DNA of 64,000 nt from Xanthomonas arboricola pv. populi (GCF_002939945.1 NZ_MDEB01000001.1:1167606-1231605); one strand, 5' to 3'. Positions 1-9,318 are shown, counted from the first letter of the stretch. Program-made: numbers and translations. Notes: generated by a model from the letters alone, not told the origin.

Positions 1-1106
1 CGCTCGCCCATTTCGCTGGGCAAGGTCAGCCGCTTGATCTGCTCACGCAACCGCATGCGCCCTACTTCGTCGGTGCGCGTGTCGGCCTGCGCCAGCAACG
101 CATCCAGTCCGTTGCCGAGCAGAAAACTCGCTTGCGTGCAGTAGCCGGCCAGCTCGAAACCGGCCCCGGTGCCGGCCTCGGCCAACGCGGTGAAGTCCAC
201 CGATGCAGTCAGATCCTGCAGGCCCGGCCAGCGATACACATCCTCATGCATGCGATGGCGATAGAACGCGCGCAAGGTGCCGTCCTCGCGCTGCGCACGA
301 TAGAACTCGCCACGCGGGTAACCGTAGTCGACGAACAACATCGCACCGCGCTTCAGACCGCCAGCCACTGCCTGGATCCAGTAGGGCAACTGCGGCAGCA
401 ACTCGGAGCGATAACCATCGGCGAAGGGCTGCTCCAGATAGCGTCCCAGATGCCGCACCGCCGCGCCCAGCAATGCATCGGCCGGCTGCTCGCCGCGCGC
501 GAATTGCTGCTGGGCATCCAGCACCACGGTTTCCTCATACACCTCGCCATCGCGCAGCGTGAAGCGCGGCGTGGGCAATGCATCGATCACTTCGTTGGCG
601 AACAGCACGCCATCCCAATCGTCCGGGAACGGACCATCCAGCCACTCGACCAGATCGAAGACCGGCGGAATCAGGCTGCGTCCCAACCGCTCGCGCTGAC
701 GCTCGCGCAGGTCGGCGCTGGGTTCCAGGATCGCGTAACGCTCCGGTAACGCATCCAGCTCGAGCAGGCGCTTGAGCGTGACTTCGGCGAATGCGCCGCT
801 GCCGCCGCCCACTTCCAGCACGCGCGCCTGCGGCCCGAGCTGCTGCAGCACCGGCGCCAGCGCGCCGGACACGGTGGCCGCGAACAAGGGGCCCAGCTCC
901 GGTGCGGTGACGAAATCGCCAGCCTCGCCGAACTTGCTGGAGCCGGCGCTGTAATAGCCCAGACCTGGCGCATACAACGCCAGCTCCATGAAACGCGAAA
1001 ACGGAATCGCACCACCGGCGGCGGCAATCTCGGCGCGCAGATGCGCGGCCAGCCGGTCGCTGTGCGCCAGGGCGTCCGGATCGGGAGTAGGAAGATCGGC
1101 GTGCAT
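1..1106 (-). CDS. MidA-like SAM-dependent methyltransferase, 3' end cut by window edge
   Basis: The reading frame runs from an ATG at 1106 off the left edge, so only the first 368 codons are visible. The N-terminus has the family pattern RFMELALYAPGLGYY, followed by the SAM-binding segment VLEVGGGSGAFAE and later FANEVIDALPTPRF. This matches the MidA/COG1565 (DUF185, NDUFAF7-like) family, whose eukaryotic members methylate an arginine of respiratory complex I; the bacterial substrate is not settled. Family proteins are about 380-400 residues, so perhaps only 20-30 residues are missing. The start is separated from the divergent SDR gene by about 67 bases, so both promoters must lie close together. 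Family assignment is firm; the cellular substrate is unknown. Confidence 0.88.
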   Translation of the reverse strand, partial: MHADLPTPDPDALAHSDRLAAHLRAEIAAAGGAIPFSRFMELALYAPGLGYYSAGSSKFGEAGDFVTAPELGPLFAATVSGALAPVLQQLGPQARVLEVGGGSGAFAEVTLKRLLELDALPERYAILEPSADLRERQRERLGRSLIPPVFDLVEWLDGPFPDDWDGVLFANEVIDALPTPRFTLRDGEVYEETVVLDAQQQFARGEQPADALLGAAVRHLGRYLEQPFADGYRSELLPQLPYWIQAVAGGLKRGAMLFVDYGYPRGEFYRAQREDGTLRAFYRHRMHEDVYRWPGLQDLTASVDFTALAEAGTGAGFELAGYCTQASFLLGNGLDALLAQADTRTDEVGRMRLREQIKRLTLPSEMGE

Positions 1107-1173
1107 GCGGGCACCGGTTGCGGGGACAATGCACAGGATAGCCGAGCCCTTTGCAACGCCGAGCGAGTACGCC

Positions 1174-1911
1174 ATGACAGACAGTTCCAAGGTGGTGTTG
1201 ATCACCGGTGCAGGTCGCCGTATCGGCGCGCAGATCGCCACCACGCTGCATGCGGCCGGCTACCGCGTTGCCCTGCACGCGCACCGCTCCGGCGAGGCGA
1301 TCGGCACGCGCGTAGCCCAGTTGTGTGCCCAGCGCGCCGGTAGCGCACAGGCCTTGCATGCCGATCTGCGCTTGCCGGAGGCGCCGGTGCAGCTGGTTGC
1401 CGACTGCATCGCCGCGTTCGGCCGCCTGGATGGCGTGGTCAACAATGCCTGCGCGTTCTATCCCACCGCGCTCGGCGCAGCGACAGCGGCGCAGTGGGAC
1501 GAGTTGTTCGCAGTCAACGCGCGCGCGCCGTTTTTCATCGCCCAGGCCGCCGCCGCGCAGCTGCGTCAGCACCACGGCGCCATCGTCAACCTCACCGACC
1601 TGCACGCGCAGCAGCCGATGCGCAATCACCCGCTGTATGGCGCATCCAAGAGCGCGCTGGAAATGCTCACCCGCTCGCTCGCACTGGAGCTGGCACCGGA
1701 GGTCCGCGTCAACGCGGTCGCGCCCGGTGCGATTCTGTGGCCGGAAGAGGGCAAATCCGCAGATGCCAAGCAGGCACTGCTCGCGCGCACGCCGCTGGCA
1801 CGCATCGGAACGCCAGAGGAAATCGCCGAGGCGGTGCGCTGGCTGCTGGACGACGCCGGCTTCGTTACCGGCCACACCCTGCATGTGGACGGCGGCCGCC
1901 AGCTCAGTTGA
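1174..1911 (+). CDS. SDR oxidoreductase of the pteridine-reductase type
   Basis: The 245-residue protein is a short-chain dehydrogenase/reductase. Residues 11-18 form the dinucleotide-binding turn TGAGRRIG, whose two arginines favour NADPH. The usual catalytic serine is replaced: the residues are D142, Y155 and K159 (in NLTD and YGASK), with the D-Y spacing of 13 that is characteristic of pteridine reductases (PTR1/FolM type). It probably reduces dihydropterins or dihydrofolate in the cytoplasm. The neighbour folK, convergent and only 12 bases away, is a folate-pathway enzyme and supports this. The ATG at 1174 is chosen because the fold begins immediately after it; longer in-frame starts would overlap the divergent methyltransferase gene. 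Confidence 0.85.
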   Translation: MTDSSKVVLITGAGRRIGAQIATTLHAAGYRVALHAHRSGEAIGTRVAQLCAQRAGSAQALHADLRLPEAPVQLVADCIAAFGRLDGVVNNACAFYPTALGAATAAQWDELFAVNARAPFFIAQAAAAQLRQHHGAIVNLTDLHAQQPMRNHPLYGASKSALEMLTRSLALELAPEVRVNAVAPGAILWPEEGKSADAKQALLARTPLARIGTPEEIAEAVRWLLDDAGFVTGHTLHVDGGRQLS

Positions 1912-1923
1912 GCTGCAACGACG

Positions 1924-2436
1924 CTACCGCGCCACATCCAGCGCCTGGGCCGCATCCAGCGCCACCGTCGTAAACGCGATGCCGTACTGCGGATGCGCCT
2001 GCCATAACGCGGCCAGGGTCTGCCCGCTCAGCGGGTCGACAAAGTCGGGCGCGATATCGGCCAGCGGCTTCAACACGAAGGCATGCTTGAGCTCGGGCCG
2101 CGGGATGCGCAGATGCCCGGGGCCTTCGACGATGCAATCGCCGAAGAACACCACATCCACATCCAGGGTACGGTCGCTGAAACGCGGGCCGCTGCGATCG
2201 CGGCCGTGCGCATCTTCCAGCGCATGTAGCCAGTGGTCCAGCGCAGCCAGGTCCATGTCCGTGTCCAGCGCCACGGCGTTGTTGACGAAGTCCGGCCCGT
2301 CGAAGCCTACCGCCGGCGTGCGATACGCCGGGGAGATGGCAAGTTGGCCAAAGCGCGCGCGCAAGGCGTCGACGGCCAGGCGCAGGTAGTGGGTCGGCTG
2401 GACGTTGCTGCCGAGGCTGAGAAGCACGGTGGTCAT
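1924..2436 (-). CDS. folK: 2-amino-4-hydroxy-6-hydroxymethyldihydropteridine pyrophosphokinase
   Basis: The 170-residue HPPK transfers pyrophosphate from ATP to 6-hydroxymethyl-7,8-dihydropterin in folate synthesis. It begins with LSLGSN, the family start signature, has PAYRTPAVGF and FVNNAVAL in the pterin-binding part, and carries the metal/ATP signature around DRSGPRFSDRTLDVDVVFFG with the conserved D-x-D. Length is normal for the family (about 160-170). An alternative ATG lies 15 bases upstream. The gene converges with the pteridine reductase-like SDR, placing two pterin enzymes side by side. Confidence 0.95.
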   Translation of the reverse strand: MTTVLLSLGSNVQPTHYLRLAVDALRARFGQLAISPAYRTPAVGFDGPDFVNNAVALDTDMDLAALDHWLHALEDAHGRDRSGPRFSDRTLDVDVVFFGDCIVEGPGHLRIPRPELKHAFVLKPLADIAPDFVDPLSGQTLAALWQAHPQYGIAFTTVALDAAQALDVAR

Positions 2437-2527
2437 GCGGTATTCGCGCATGCGGCCAGCGTGGGCGTCAACTGTTGCAATCGTGCCGCACCTGAGCCCC
2501 CCGCCCGCAGCGCGCCAAACCCTGGCT

Positions 2528-4030
2528 TCAGGCCACTTCCAGCGCATGCGCCACAGCGCGGAACACCCGGCGCATCTCCAGCGGTTTGCGCAGCACATGC
2601 ACCGGGATATCCGGCGGGAAGTGCGAACGTTGCAGCGGCGCGCCGACATCTTCGAGCACGATCGCCGGGCCGTGATAGCCCAGCTCCTGCATGCTCAACA
2701 ACACGCTCACTGCCGAGAGCTGGATGATGTCGCTGTCGATGATCACCAGGTCCGGCATCGCGTGCTGCTGCACCAGCTGCAGCGCCGCCGCACCATCGGT
2801 GGCCAGCTGCGGTTGATAACCCTGGCTGGACAAGGCGTTGCCCAGCAGCGACAGGCGTGTGGCCTCGCCATCCACCAGCAGGATGCGCTGCCCATGCCCC
2901 AACGCCAGCGGTGGCTCGGTGTCGGCAACCGTCACCGCGGCCCCACGCATCGGCACGATCATGTCGAAACGCGTGCCCTCGCCCAGGCGGCTGTCGACCA
3001 CGATGTTGCCGCCGTAGCTTTCCACGATGCGCTTGCAGGAAATCAGCCCCAGGCCGGTGCCATCGGCCTTGGTGGTGAAGAAGGGACTGAACAGGCGTGC
3101 GCGGGTGTCCTCGCTCATGCCCACGCCGGTATCGGCCACGCTCATGCGCACGCGCGTGCCGTCGTGGCGATCGGCCGACAGGGTCAACATCCCGCCACCC
3201 GGCATCGCCTGGATCGCGTTCAAGCCCAGGTTGAGCAGGCACTGCTGCAGCTCGGTGTAGTTGGCCTCGATGGTCAGATCCAGCGGGATCGTGTCCATCT
3301 GCAGGCGCACGCCATCGGGCAGGCTGCTCTTGAGCAACATCTGCACCGCCTGGAACAGGCTGGCGATCGACACCTGCTCGCGCGGCTTGTTGGAGCCACG
3401 CACGAACGAGAGCATCGACTCGGCCATCTCATGCCCGCGCCGGCCGCACTCGGCCACCACGTTGGCCAGCTGGCGCAGCTGCGGATCGTCGGTGCGTCCG
3501 GCCAGCAGGTCGGGCACGATCAGCAACGGCTGCAGGATATTGCGCAGGTCGTGGCTCAACCCGGCCGCCAGCATCGCCAGGCTTTCCAGCCGCTGCGCGC
3601 GCATCAGCTCGCTCTCCACGCGCTGCCGCTCCAGGTCCGCCCGCGCCTCGCGGATCGCGCGGATCACCGCGCTCGGCAGGCGGGTCGGGTTGTGCTTGAT
3701 GATGTAGTCGTTGGCGCCATCCTGCAGCGCCTTGACCGCGGTCTCCTCGCCCATGGTGCCGGAGACGAAAATGAAGGGCGTGGCGCCGCTCTGGCGCACC
3801 AGACGCAGCGCCTGATGACCGGAAAAACCGGGCATGCTCAGATCCGACAGCACGATGTCCGGCTGGAATGCATCCAGTGCCGCACGCAGCGACGGCTCGC
3901 TGTCCACGCGCTCGAACGCCGCATCCAGCCCGGCATCGAGCAGCTGATCGGACAACAGCTCGGCGTCTTCCGGTGAATCTTCCACCAGAAGGATCTTCAG
4001 CTGCTGCAGTTTGCCCCCCTCATGCAGCAT
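2528..4030 (-). CDS. Hybrid sensor kinase, REC-HisKA-HATPase-REC
   Basis: The 500-residue soluble protein has a receiver domain at about 11-125 (acidic pair E17/D18, phosphoacceptor D63 in LSDLSMPG, lysine in DYIIKHNP), a dimerisation/H-box with H160 in AAGLSHDLRN, an ATPase domain (N box NLGLNAIQAM, G boxes DTGVGMS and GTGLGL), and a second receiver at about 383-500. The second receiver has LVDGEA where two acidic residues are normal, and no obvious switch threonine, so it may be a degenerate or non-phosphorylated output. No transmembrane segment is present. The start lies 3 bases after the stop of the upstream single-domain receiver, so the three signalling genes form one transcript. Signal and target are unknown. 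Confidence 0.9.
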   Translation of the reverse strand: MLHEGGKLQQLKILLVEDSPEDAELLSDQLLDAGLDAAFERVDSEPSLRAALDAFQPDIVLSDLSMPGFSGHQALRLVRQSGATPFIFVSGTMGEETAVKALQDGANDYIIKHNPTRLPSAVIRAIREARADLERQRVESELMRAQRLESLAMLAAGLSHDLRNILQPLLIVPDLLAGRTDDPQLRQLANVVAECGRRGHEMAESMLSFVRGSNKPREQVSIASLFQAVQMLLKSSLPDGVRLQMDTIPLDLTIEANYTELQQCLLNLGLNAIQAMPGGGMLTLSADRHDGTRVRMSVADTGVGMSEDTRARLFSPFFTTKADGTGLGLISCKRIVESYGGNIVVDSRLGEGTRFDMIVPMRGAAVTVADTEPPLALGHGQRILLVDGEATRLSLLGNALSSQGYQPQLATDGAAALQLVQQHAMPDLVIIDSDIIQLSAVSVLLSMQELGYHGPAIVLEDVGAPLQRSHFPPDIPVHVLRKPLEMRRVFRAVAHALEVA

Positions 4031-4033
4031 GGG

Positions 4034-4474
4034 TCAGTCCAGCTCCGGTGCCTGATTGATGACCGCCCAGAAGGTACCGAGCGTCTTGACTGCGTTGAAG
4101 AACTGATCCACGTCCACCGGCTTGACCACATAGGCGTTCACGCCCAGGTCCCAGCTGCGGGCCAGGTCGCTCTCTTCGCGCGAGGACGACAGGATCACCA
4201 CCGGCAGGCGCTTGAGCGACTCCTCGCTGCGGATCTGCTTGAGTACTTCCAACCCGTCCAGGCGCGGCATCTTGATGTCCAGCAGCAACACCGCCGGCAG
4301 GCCTTCCTCGCGATCGGCGAAGATGCCCCGACGCAACAGATAGTCCATGGTTTCCACGCCGTCCTCGACGTGCACGATGGGATTGGCCAGGCGGGCTTCG
4401 CGCAAGGCATCGACGGCCATTTCCGCATCGGCCGGGCTGTCTTCTGCCAGAAGAATGGTACGGATGGCGGTCAT
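4034..4474 (-). CDS. Single-domain response regulator, Rcp1-like
   Basis: This 146-residue protein is a lone receiver domain: acidic pair E11/D12, phosphoacceptor D66 in LLLDIKMP, SSS switch region and K118 in VVKPV. It lacks an output domain. The extra insertion with LLRRGIF is typical of the Rcp1/CheY-like subgroup that pairs with phytochrome-like or PAS-type histidine kinases. Its ATG overlaps the stop of the kinase upstream in an ATGA (4471-4474), so translation is coupled and the kinase is the obvious phosphodonor. It probably acts as a phosphorelay carrier between the membrane kinase and the hybrid kinase that follows. Confidence 0.92.
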   Translation of the reverse strand: MTAIRTILLAEDSPADAEMAVDALREARLANPIVHVEDGVETMDYLLRRGIFADREEGLPAVLLLDIKMPRLDGLEVLKQIRSEESLKRLPVVILSSSREESDLARSWDLGVNAYVVKPVDVDQFFNAVKTLGTFWAVINQAPELD

Positions 4475-6282
4475 ACACTGAACTCTTGGTTGGGCGCTTC
4501 AAGCGCAGGGGGAAGCACAAAATAGAACGTGGCGCCTTCGTCGACTGCGCCTTCGGCCCAGACCCGGCCGCCGTGGCGCGTCAGCACGCGCCGCACGCTG
4601 GCCAGGCCGATGCCGGTGCCTGCGTATTCGCTGGCCTTGTGCAGGCGCTGGAACACACCGAACAACTTGGCGCTGTATTCCATGTCGAAGCCGGCGCCGT
4701 TGTCGCGGACGCTGAACTGATGGCCGCCGTCGGCCATCGGCGTATAGGTGACCTCGATCCTGGCCACTTCGCGCTTGGCGCTGTATTTCACCGCATTGCC
4801 GAGCAGGTTCATCCACAGCTGGCGCATCATGTTCTCGTCGGCCACCAGCACCGGCAACGGCGCGATGTGCCAGTCCACACGGTGGCCGGTGTTCTCGCTC
4901 TGCACGTTGGAATCCAGGATCGCGCGGGTTTCCGACACCAGCGACTGCATGTCCACCGCCTGCAACCGCAGCGCGCTGCGGCCCAGGCGCGAGTACACCA
5001 GCAGATCGTCGATCAGCGACGCCATGCGCCGCGCCGAGCTGCTGATCACTTCCATGTAGTGACGCGACTTTTCGTCCGCCGCATCGCCCAGATGGCGCGC
5101 CAGCTTGTCGGAGAATCCGGCCACATGGCGCAGCGGCGCGCGCAGGTCGTGCGAGACCGAGTAGCTGAAGGCCTCCAGCTCGCGATTGACCTCCGACACC
5201 TGCTCCACCTTGCCTTCCATCTGCCGGTTGAGCTCCTGGATGCGCAGCTGCGAGGCCTTCTGCAGGCTGATGTCGCTGACCGTCATCAGTACCACGTCTT
5301 CGTCGCTGGTGTCCGGCAGCGGCATCCGCCGCGCGTTGATCAACATGGTGCGCAGCACGCCATCGGCGGCGCGCTGCTCGTGTTCGTAATCCCACAACTC
5401 GCGGCCGCGCAGCAGCACATCGGCCAGCCGCTGATGGATCTGCGCATCGCGCCACACCCCTTCGCCCACGTCCTCCAGCGCCATCGATTCGTTGCCCCGC
5501 TCCTCCAGCCCGTACAACTCGGCGAACGCCGGGTTATGCAGCAGGATGCGCTGACTGGAGTCCAGCAGCACGATCGGCTCGCGCACGGTCTGCAGCACCG
5601 ACGACGCGCGGCCGTTGGCGCGCAGGTATTCCTGCTCGGCCGCCAGGCGGCGACGGATCTGCCGCTGCAGCAACCAGGTCACCGTGCCCAGCAGCAGCAA
5701 CTGCACCACCAACGTGGCCCAGCTCAGCACCGTGTAGTGCGCGCGCTCGGTGTCGGCACGCGCGTTGCGCAGCTCCAGCAGCTTACCTTCGGCATCCTGC
5801 AACTCGTCGATCAGCACGCGGATCGGGTTGTTCAAGGTCATGTCGTTGATCAGCACACGGATCTGCTCCGGCGCGGTAGTTACCGCAATCCGCTCGGCCA
5901 GCAGCAGGCGCCGCTCGATCGTGCTCTGGATGCGCCCCATCCGCACCTGCTGTGCGGGGTTGTCCTTGGTCAGCACGATCAACCTCTGCACCGCAGCCAG
6001 CGACTCGTGCCGGCCACGCCGCATGCGCTCCAGCAAGGCCGGGCGTTGCACCCCGTGCGAGCGCATCAAGGCCGCCGATTCGGTATCGCGCATCGCCGCT
6101 TCCAGACGCTGGGCGGTCTCCTGCACTTCCTGGCTATGCGACACCCACATCGCAGCCTGGTTGGCGTTGTGCGCCATCTGCTGCAACAGCAACGACGGCA
6201 CCACCACAATCAGAAACACGGCAACTGCCAGTAATGGCAGGCGCCAGCGATCCCATCTGTCTTCTTGGACCGTTGTCTGCAT
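4471..6282 (-). CDS. Membrane histidine kinase, CHASE3-like/PAS
   Basis: The 603-residue kinase has two membrane segments (about 14-33 and 186-206) bracketing a helical periplasmic domain of about 150 residues resembling CHASE3, then a PAS domain (about 225-340, LLDSSQRILLHNPAF), a coiled linker, H378 in the H-box YSVSHDLRAPLRH, and a complete ATPase domain (NLLGNAVKYS, DNGAGFD, GTGIGLA). The H-box type FSYSVSHDLRAPLR is that of bacteriophytochrome-like kinases. ATG 6282 is preferred; an in-frame ATG at 6324 would add 14 unlikely residues. It starts a three-gene signalling operon with the receiver and hybrid kinase. The sensed signal cannot be read from sequence. Confidence 0.9.
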   Translation of the reverse strand: MQTTVQEDRWDRWRLPLLAVAVFLIVVVPSLLLQQMAHNANQAAMWVSHSQEVQETAQRLEAAMRDTESAALMRSHGVQRPALLERMRRGRHESLAAVQRLIVLTKDNPAQQVRMGRIQSTIERRLLLAERIAVTTAPEQIRVLINDMTLNNPIRVLIDELQDAEGKLLELRNARADTERAHYTVLSWATLVVQLLLLGTVTWLLQRQIRRRLAAEQEYLRANGRASSVLQTVREPIVLLDSSQRILLHNPAFAELYGLEERGNESMALEDVGEGVWRDAQIHQRLADVLLRGRELWDYEHEQRAADGVLRTMLINARRMPLPDTSDEDVVLMTVSDISLQKASQLRIQELNRQMEGKVEQVSEVNRELEAFSYSVSHDLRAPLRHVAGFSDKLARHLGDAADEKSRHYMEVISSSARRMASLIDDLLVYSRLGRSALRLQAVDMQSLVSETRAILDSNVQSENTGHRVDWHIAPLPVLVADENMMRQLWMNLLGNAVKYSAKREVARIEVTYTPMADGGHQFSVRDNGAGFDMEYSAKLFGVFQRLHKASEYAGTGIGLASVRRVLTRHGGRVWAEGAVDEGATFYFVLPPALEAPNQEFSV

Positions 6283-6480
6283 TGCTAGGTCTGTATCCGC
6301 TCGCTGCCAAAGCCCCGAAGGCAAGTCGGCATTGTCTCCGATCAGGCTCAGGATGAGATTAACGATTCAGCCGGATCACTCCCACGGCGACATAGCTGAA
6401 TGGGCATATGATAAATGCGGCAAATGTGAAAACAACGCGAGCTCCCGCCGCCCGTCGGCCCGCTTGCGTTGCGCATGCAA

Positions 6481-6508
6481 TAAAAAAGGCGCACCCAGGG
6501 GGTGCGCC
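6481..6508 (-). terminator. Rho-independent terminator of the BON gene
   Basis: A 9-bp GC stem (6488-6496 pairing with 6500-6508, three-base loop) is followed on the minus strand by a run of six T residues. It lies about 55 bases after the stop of the BON-domain gene. Confidence 0.9.
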
Positions 6509-6564
6509 TCGTGCTCGGATCAGCCGCCTCGCCTCGGCTGGCCCGGCATTCGCTACCGCTGCAA

Positions 6565-6936
6565 TTACATCTTCGCAGCAACGACCTTCAGGCCGGTGGA
6601 CTTGACGCTCTTGACGCCTTCGATGCCCTTGGCAATCGCCACGGCCTTGTCGTGCTCGGCCTTGGTCGCAACCGTGCCGGTCAGCGTGACGATGCCGTTC
6701 TTGGTCTCGACCTTGACGTCGGTGCCTGACACGTTGTCGGTCGCCAGCAGATCGGCCTTCACCTTGGTGGTGATCCAGGTGTCGGTCACAGGCTTCTTGG
6801 ACTCGTTCATGCCGGCGGCATGATCCTTGTGATCGGTGTGTTCCTGCGGCGCGGCGAATGCCTGCGAAGCGCCCACGGTCAGACCCAGCGACAGCGCCAC
6901 GGCCAGCAACTTACGTACCTGCGTCATGTTCTTCAT
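6565..6936 (-). CDS. Exported BON-domain protein
   Basis: The 123-residue protein has a signal peptide (KLLAVALSLGLTVGASQAFA, cleavage near residue 29) and one BON domain from about residue 50 onward, with the typical TDTWITTKVKADLLATD start and VTLTGTV and AIAKGIEGVKSV segments. BON proteins (OsmY-like) sit in the periplasm and associate with envelope or phospholipid; they are often stress induced. The ATG at 6936 is supported by a strong GGAGG eight bases upstream; a longer in-frame start would lack a signal peptide at the N-terminus. Monocistronic, with its own terminator. Confidence 0.9.
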   Translation of the reverse strand: MKNMTQVRKLLAVALSLGLTVGASQAFAAPQEHTDHKDHAAGMNESKKPVTDTWITTKVKADLLATDNVSGTDVKVETKNGIVTLTGTVATKAEHDKAVAIAKGIEGVKSVKSTGLKVVAAKM

Positions 6937-7086
6937 CCGATATTCCTCCAGTTGAATGTGGCTGAAGTCTGCGGCCGCGCTCGTCGTGCAGGCGTGACTG
7001 CCGGATGCAGAGACTGTGAACCCGGCGCACACGGGCGTGTGCAATACCATGCAGGCGTCCTCCATCGTTGCGATGAACCGTTTTCA

Positions 7087-8154
7087 ATGCCTAAACCGTT
7101 CAATCTGGCCGTCGTCGGCTATGGCTATGTCGGCCGCACCTTCCATGCCCCGCTGCTCGTCGGCACCCCGGGCCTGGCCCTGCACAGCGTCGTGTCGTCC
7201 AAGCCCCAACAGGTACAGGCCGACTTCCCCGATGTGGCCGTGCTGGCCGATCTGGAGACTGCACTGGCCGATCCCGCGCTGGATGCGGTGGTGCTGGCCA
7301 CACCCAACCAGACCCACGCACCGTTCGCGTTGCAGGCCCTGGCAGCCGGCAAGCATGTGCTGGTCGACAAACCTTTTGCGCTGGACGCGACGCAGGCGCG
7401 CGAGGTGGTGGCTGCCGCCGCAGCGGCCGGGCGCATCGTCAGCGTGTTTCAGAACCGGCGCTGGGATGCGGACTTCCTGACCGTGCGCCGGCTGATCGAA
7501 GAAGGCCAGTTGGGCGAGGTGGTGGAATTCCATTCGCATTTCGACCGTTTCCGGCCGCAGGTGCGCGACCGCTGGCGCGAAAGCGACATCCCCGGCGCCG
7601 GCCTCTGGTACGACCTGGGGCCACATCTGCTCGATCAGGCGCTGCAGCTGTTCGGCGCGCCGCAGGCGATCGACGCAGACCTGCAGCGTCAGCGCAACCA
7701 AGCGCGCAGCGACGACTATTTCCACGTCACCCTGCGTTACCCGCGGCTGCGCGTGATCCTGCATGCCGGCTCGCTGGTGGCCGACAGTGGCCTGCGCTTT
7801 GCCGTGCACGGCACCCGTGGCAGCTACCTCAAGCACGGGCTGGATACGCAGGAAGACCAGCTACGCGCCGGACGCCGCCCGGGTACCGCCGGTTGGGGCG
7901 TGGACCCGCTTCCGGGCACGCTGACCCGCGTCGACGACGAAGGCCGCGTGCACACCCATCAACCCGATACCACGCCGGGCGACTACCGTCAGTGCTACGC
8001 CGCGTTTCGCGATGCCATGGCAGGTGCCGGCCCGGCACCGGTCAGCGGCGCCGAAGCGGTGCAGGTGATGGAGCTGCTGGAGCTGGCGCAGCGCAGCGCG
8101 GCTTCGGGCCAGGTGCAATGGCTGGAAGGCGCGAGCGCGGCCTCACGCGGCTGA
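7087..8154 (+). CDS. Gfo/Idh/MocA-family oxidoreductase (YdgJ-like)
   Basis: The 355-residue protein has an N-terminal Rossmann fold (LAVVGYGYVGRTFHAPLL, residues 6-23), the family motif VDKPFALD near residue 97, and a C-terminal substrate domain (FDRFRPQVRDRWRE, GLWYDLGPHLLDQAL with the conserved Asp and His). Close relatives such as E. coli YdgJ are NAD(P)-dependent dehydrogenases acting on sugars or polyols; the substrate here is not known. It is divergent from the BON gene, with a shared 150-base intergenic region, and convergent with the 6-phosphogluconate dehydrogenase gene. The ATG at 7087 is the only one placing the nucleotide-binding loop at the usual distance. Confidence 0.88.
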   Translation: MPKPFNLAVVGYGYVGRTFHAPLLVGTPGLALHSVVSSKPQQVQADFPDVAVLADLETALADPALDAVVLATPNQTHAPFALQALAAGKHVLVDKPFALDATQAREVVAAAAAAGRIVSVFQNRRWDADFLTVRRLIEEGQLGEVVEFHSHFDRFRPQVRDRWRESDIPGAGLWYDLGPHLLDQALQLFGAPQAIDADLQRQRNQARSDDYFHVTLRYPRLRVILHAGSLVADSGLRFAVHGTRGSYLKHGLDTQEDQLRAGRRPGTAGWGVDPLPGTLTRVDDEGRVHTHQPDTTPGDYRQCYAAFRDAMAGAGPAPVSGAEAVQVMELLELAQRSAASGQVQWLEGASAASRG

Positions 8155-8356
8155 TGCATGGCTGATGCACGACTGGGCGCCGGTGTCAGGCGCCGGGCCG
8201 ATGTTCGGCATCGGCATGGCGTGCTCGCATCCTGCGGCGCCATGTACAGGCACTGGATCGATGCGCCCGCCATCGTCAGCGGGCACGCCAGCAGTCGATG
8301 GAAAGACACGTCGCTGCGCGCCCGCCATACAGGCGCGCAGGAGTCGGCGCAACCGC

Positions 8357-9298
8357 TCAGACGTCCTTGCTGCCGATCGTCGGCGCTGCGCCTGTCGTGG
8401 TCTTGACCGCATGACCACCGAACTGGTTGCGCATCGCGGCCAGCAATTTGTCGGTGAACGAATCCTTGTCGCGCGAACGCAGCCGCTCCATCAGCGACAA
8501 GGTGATGATCGGCGCCGACACTTCCAGATCGATCGCCTCGGCCACCGTCCAGCGCCCTTCGCCCGAGTCGGCCACGAACGGAGCGATACCGGCCATGGTG
8601 GGATTGTGCGCCAGCGCATCGGCAGTGAGATCCAGCAACCACGAACGCACTACGCTGCCATCGCGCCAGATCTCGGCGACCTGGTGCAGATCCAGCGCAA
8701 AGTCGCTCTTGTGCTGCATCAGCGCGAAGCCTTCGGCATAAGCCTGCATCATTCCGTACTCGATGCCGTTGTGGACCATCTTGGTGAAGTGGCCGGCGCC
8801 GCTCGGGCCGACGCGGCCCCAGCCCTTGTCCGCTGCCGGCGCCAGCGTGGCCAGTACCGGATGCAGCGTGGTCACCGCCGCTTCGTCGCCGCCGACCATC
8901 AGGCTGTAGCCTTCCTGCAGGCCCCAGACGCCGCCGCTGGTGCCGCAATCGACAAAGGCGATACCACTGGCATGCAGCAACGCGGCGCGGCGTTGCGAAT
9001 CCTTGTAATACGAATTGCCGCCGTCGATGACGATGTCGCCAGCCTGCAACAGCGGCAGCAACTGCGCCAGGGTGTCGTCGACGATCTTGCCCGCCGGCAC
9101 CATCAACCACACCACGCGCGGGCTCGGCAGCGCGGACACCAGCGAGGCCAGCGCATCGGCGGTGACAATACCCTTGGCCTGCGCACTGCGACGCGCGCCT
9201 TCGCCCGGATCGTAGCCATGCACGCGGTGTCCGCCGTGCACCAGGCGCTCGGCCATGTTGGCGCCCATGCGGCCCAAACCCACCATACCCAGTTCCAT
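8357..9298 (-). CDS. gnd: 6-phosphogluconate dehydrogenase, short decarboxylating type
   Basis: The 313-residue enzyme has the dinucleotide loop GLGRMGANMA at residues 7-16, the 6-phosphogluconate signature around IDGGNSYYKDSQRR, the second segment DCGTSGGVWGLQEG, and the catalytic K in GHFTKMVHNGIEYGMMQ. It oxidises and decarboxylates 6-phosphogluconate to ribulose 5-phosphate. At about 310 residues it belongs to the short form (without the long C-terminal tail of the E. coli enzyme), members of which often prefer NAD. The gap to the upstream unknown exported protein is only 20 bases, so the two may be co-transcribed. Confidence 0.9.
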   Translation of the reverse strand: MELGMVGLGRMGANMAERLVHGGHRVHGYDPGEGARRSAQAKGIVTADALASLVSALPSPRVVWLMVPAGKIVDDTLAQLLPLLQAGDIVIDGGNSYYKDSQRRAALLHASGIAFVDCGTSGGVWGLQEGYSLMVGGDEAAVTTLHPVLATLAPAADKGWGRVGPSGAGHFTKMVHNGIEYGMMQAYAEGFALMQHKSDFALDLHQVAEIWRDGSVVRSWLLDLTADALAHNPTMAGIAPFVADSGEGRWTVAEAIDLEVSAPIITLSLMERLRSRDKDSFTDKLLAAMRNQFGGHAVKTTTGAAPTIGSKDV

Positions 9299-9318
9299 AA
9301 TCGCTCCTCATGATCTGA

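Noticed and set aside
535-1884. Leftward 449-codon frame opposite the pteridine-reductase-like gene
   Set aside because: It crosses the real SDR gene and part of the methyltransferase gene in wrong frames and has Arg-rich low-complexity sequence.
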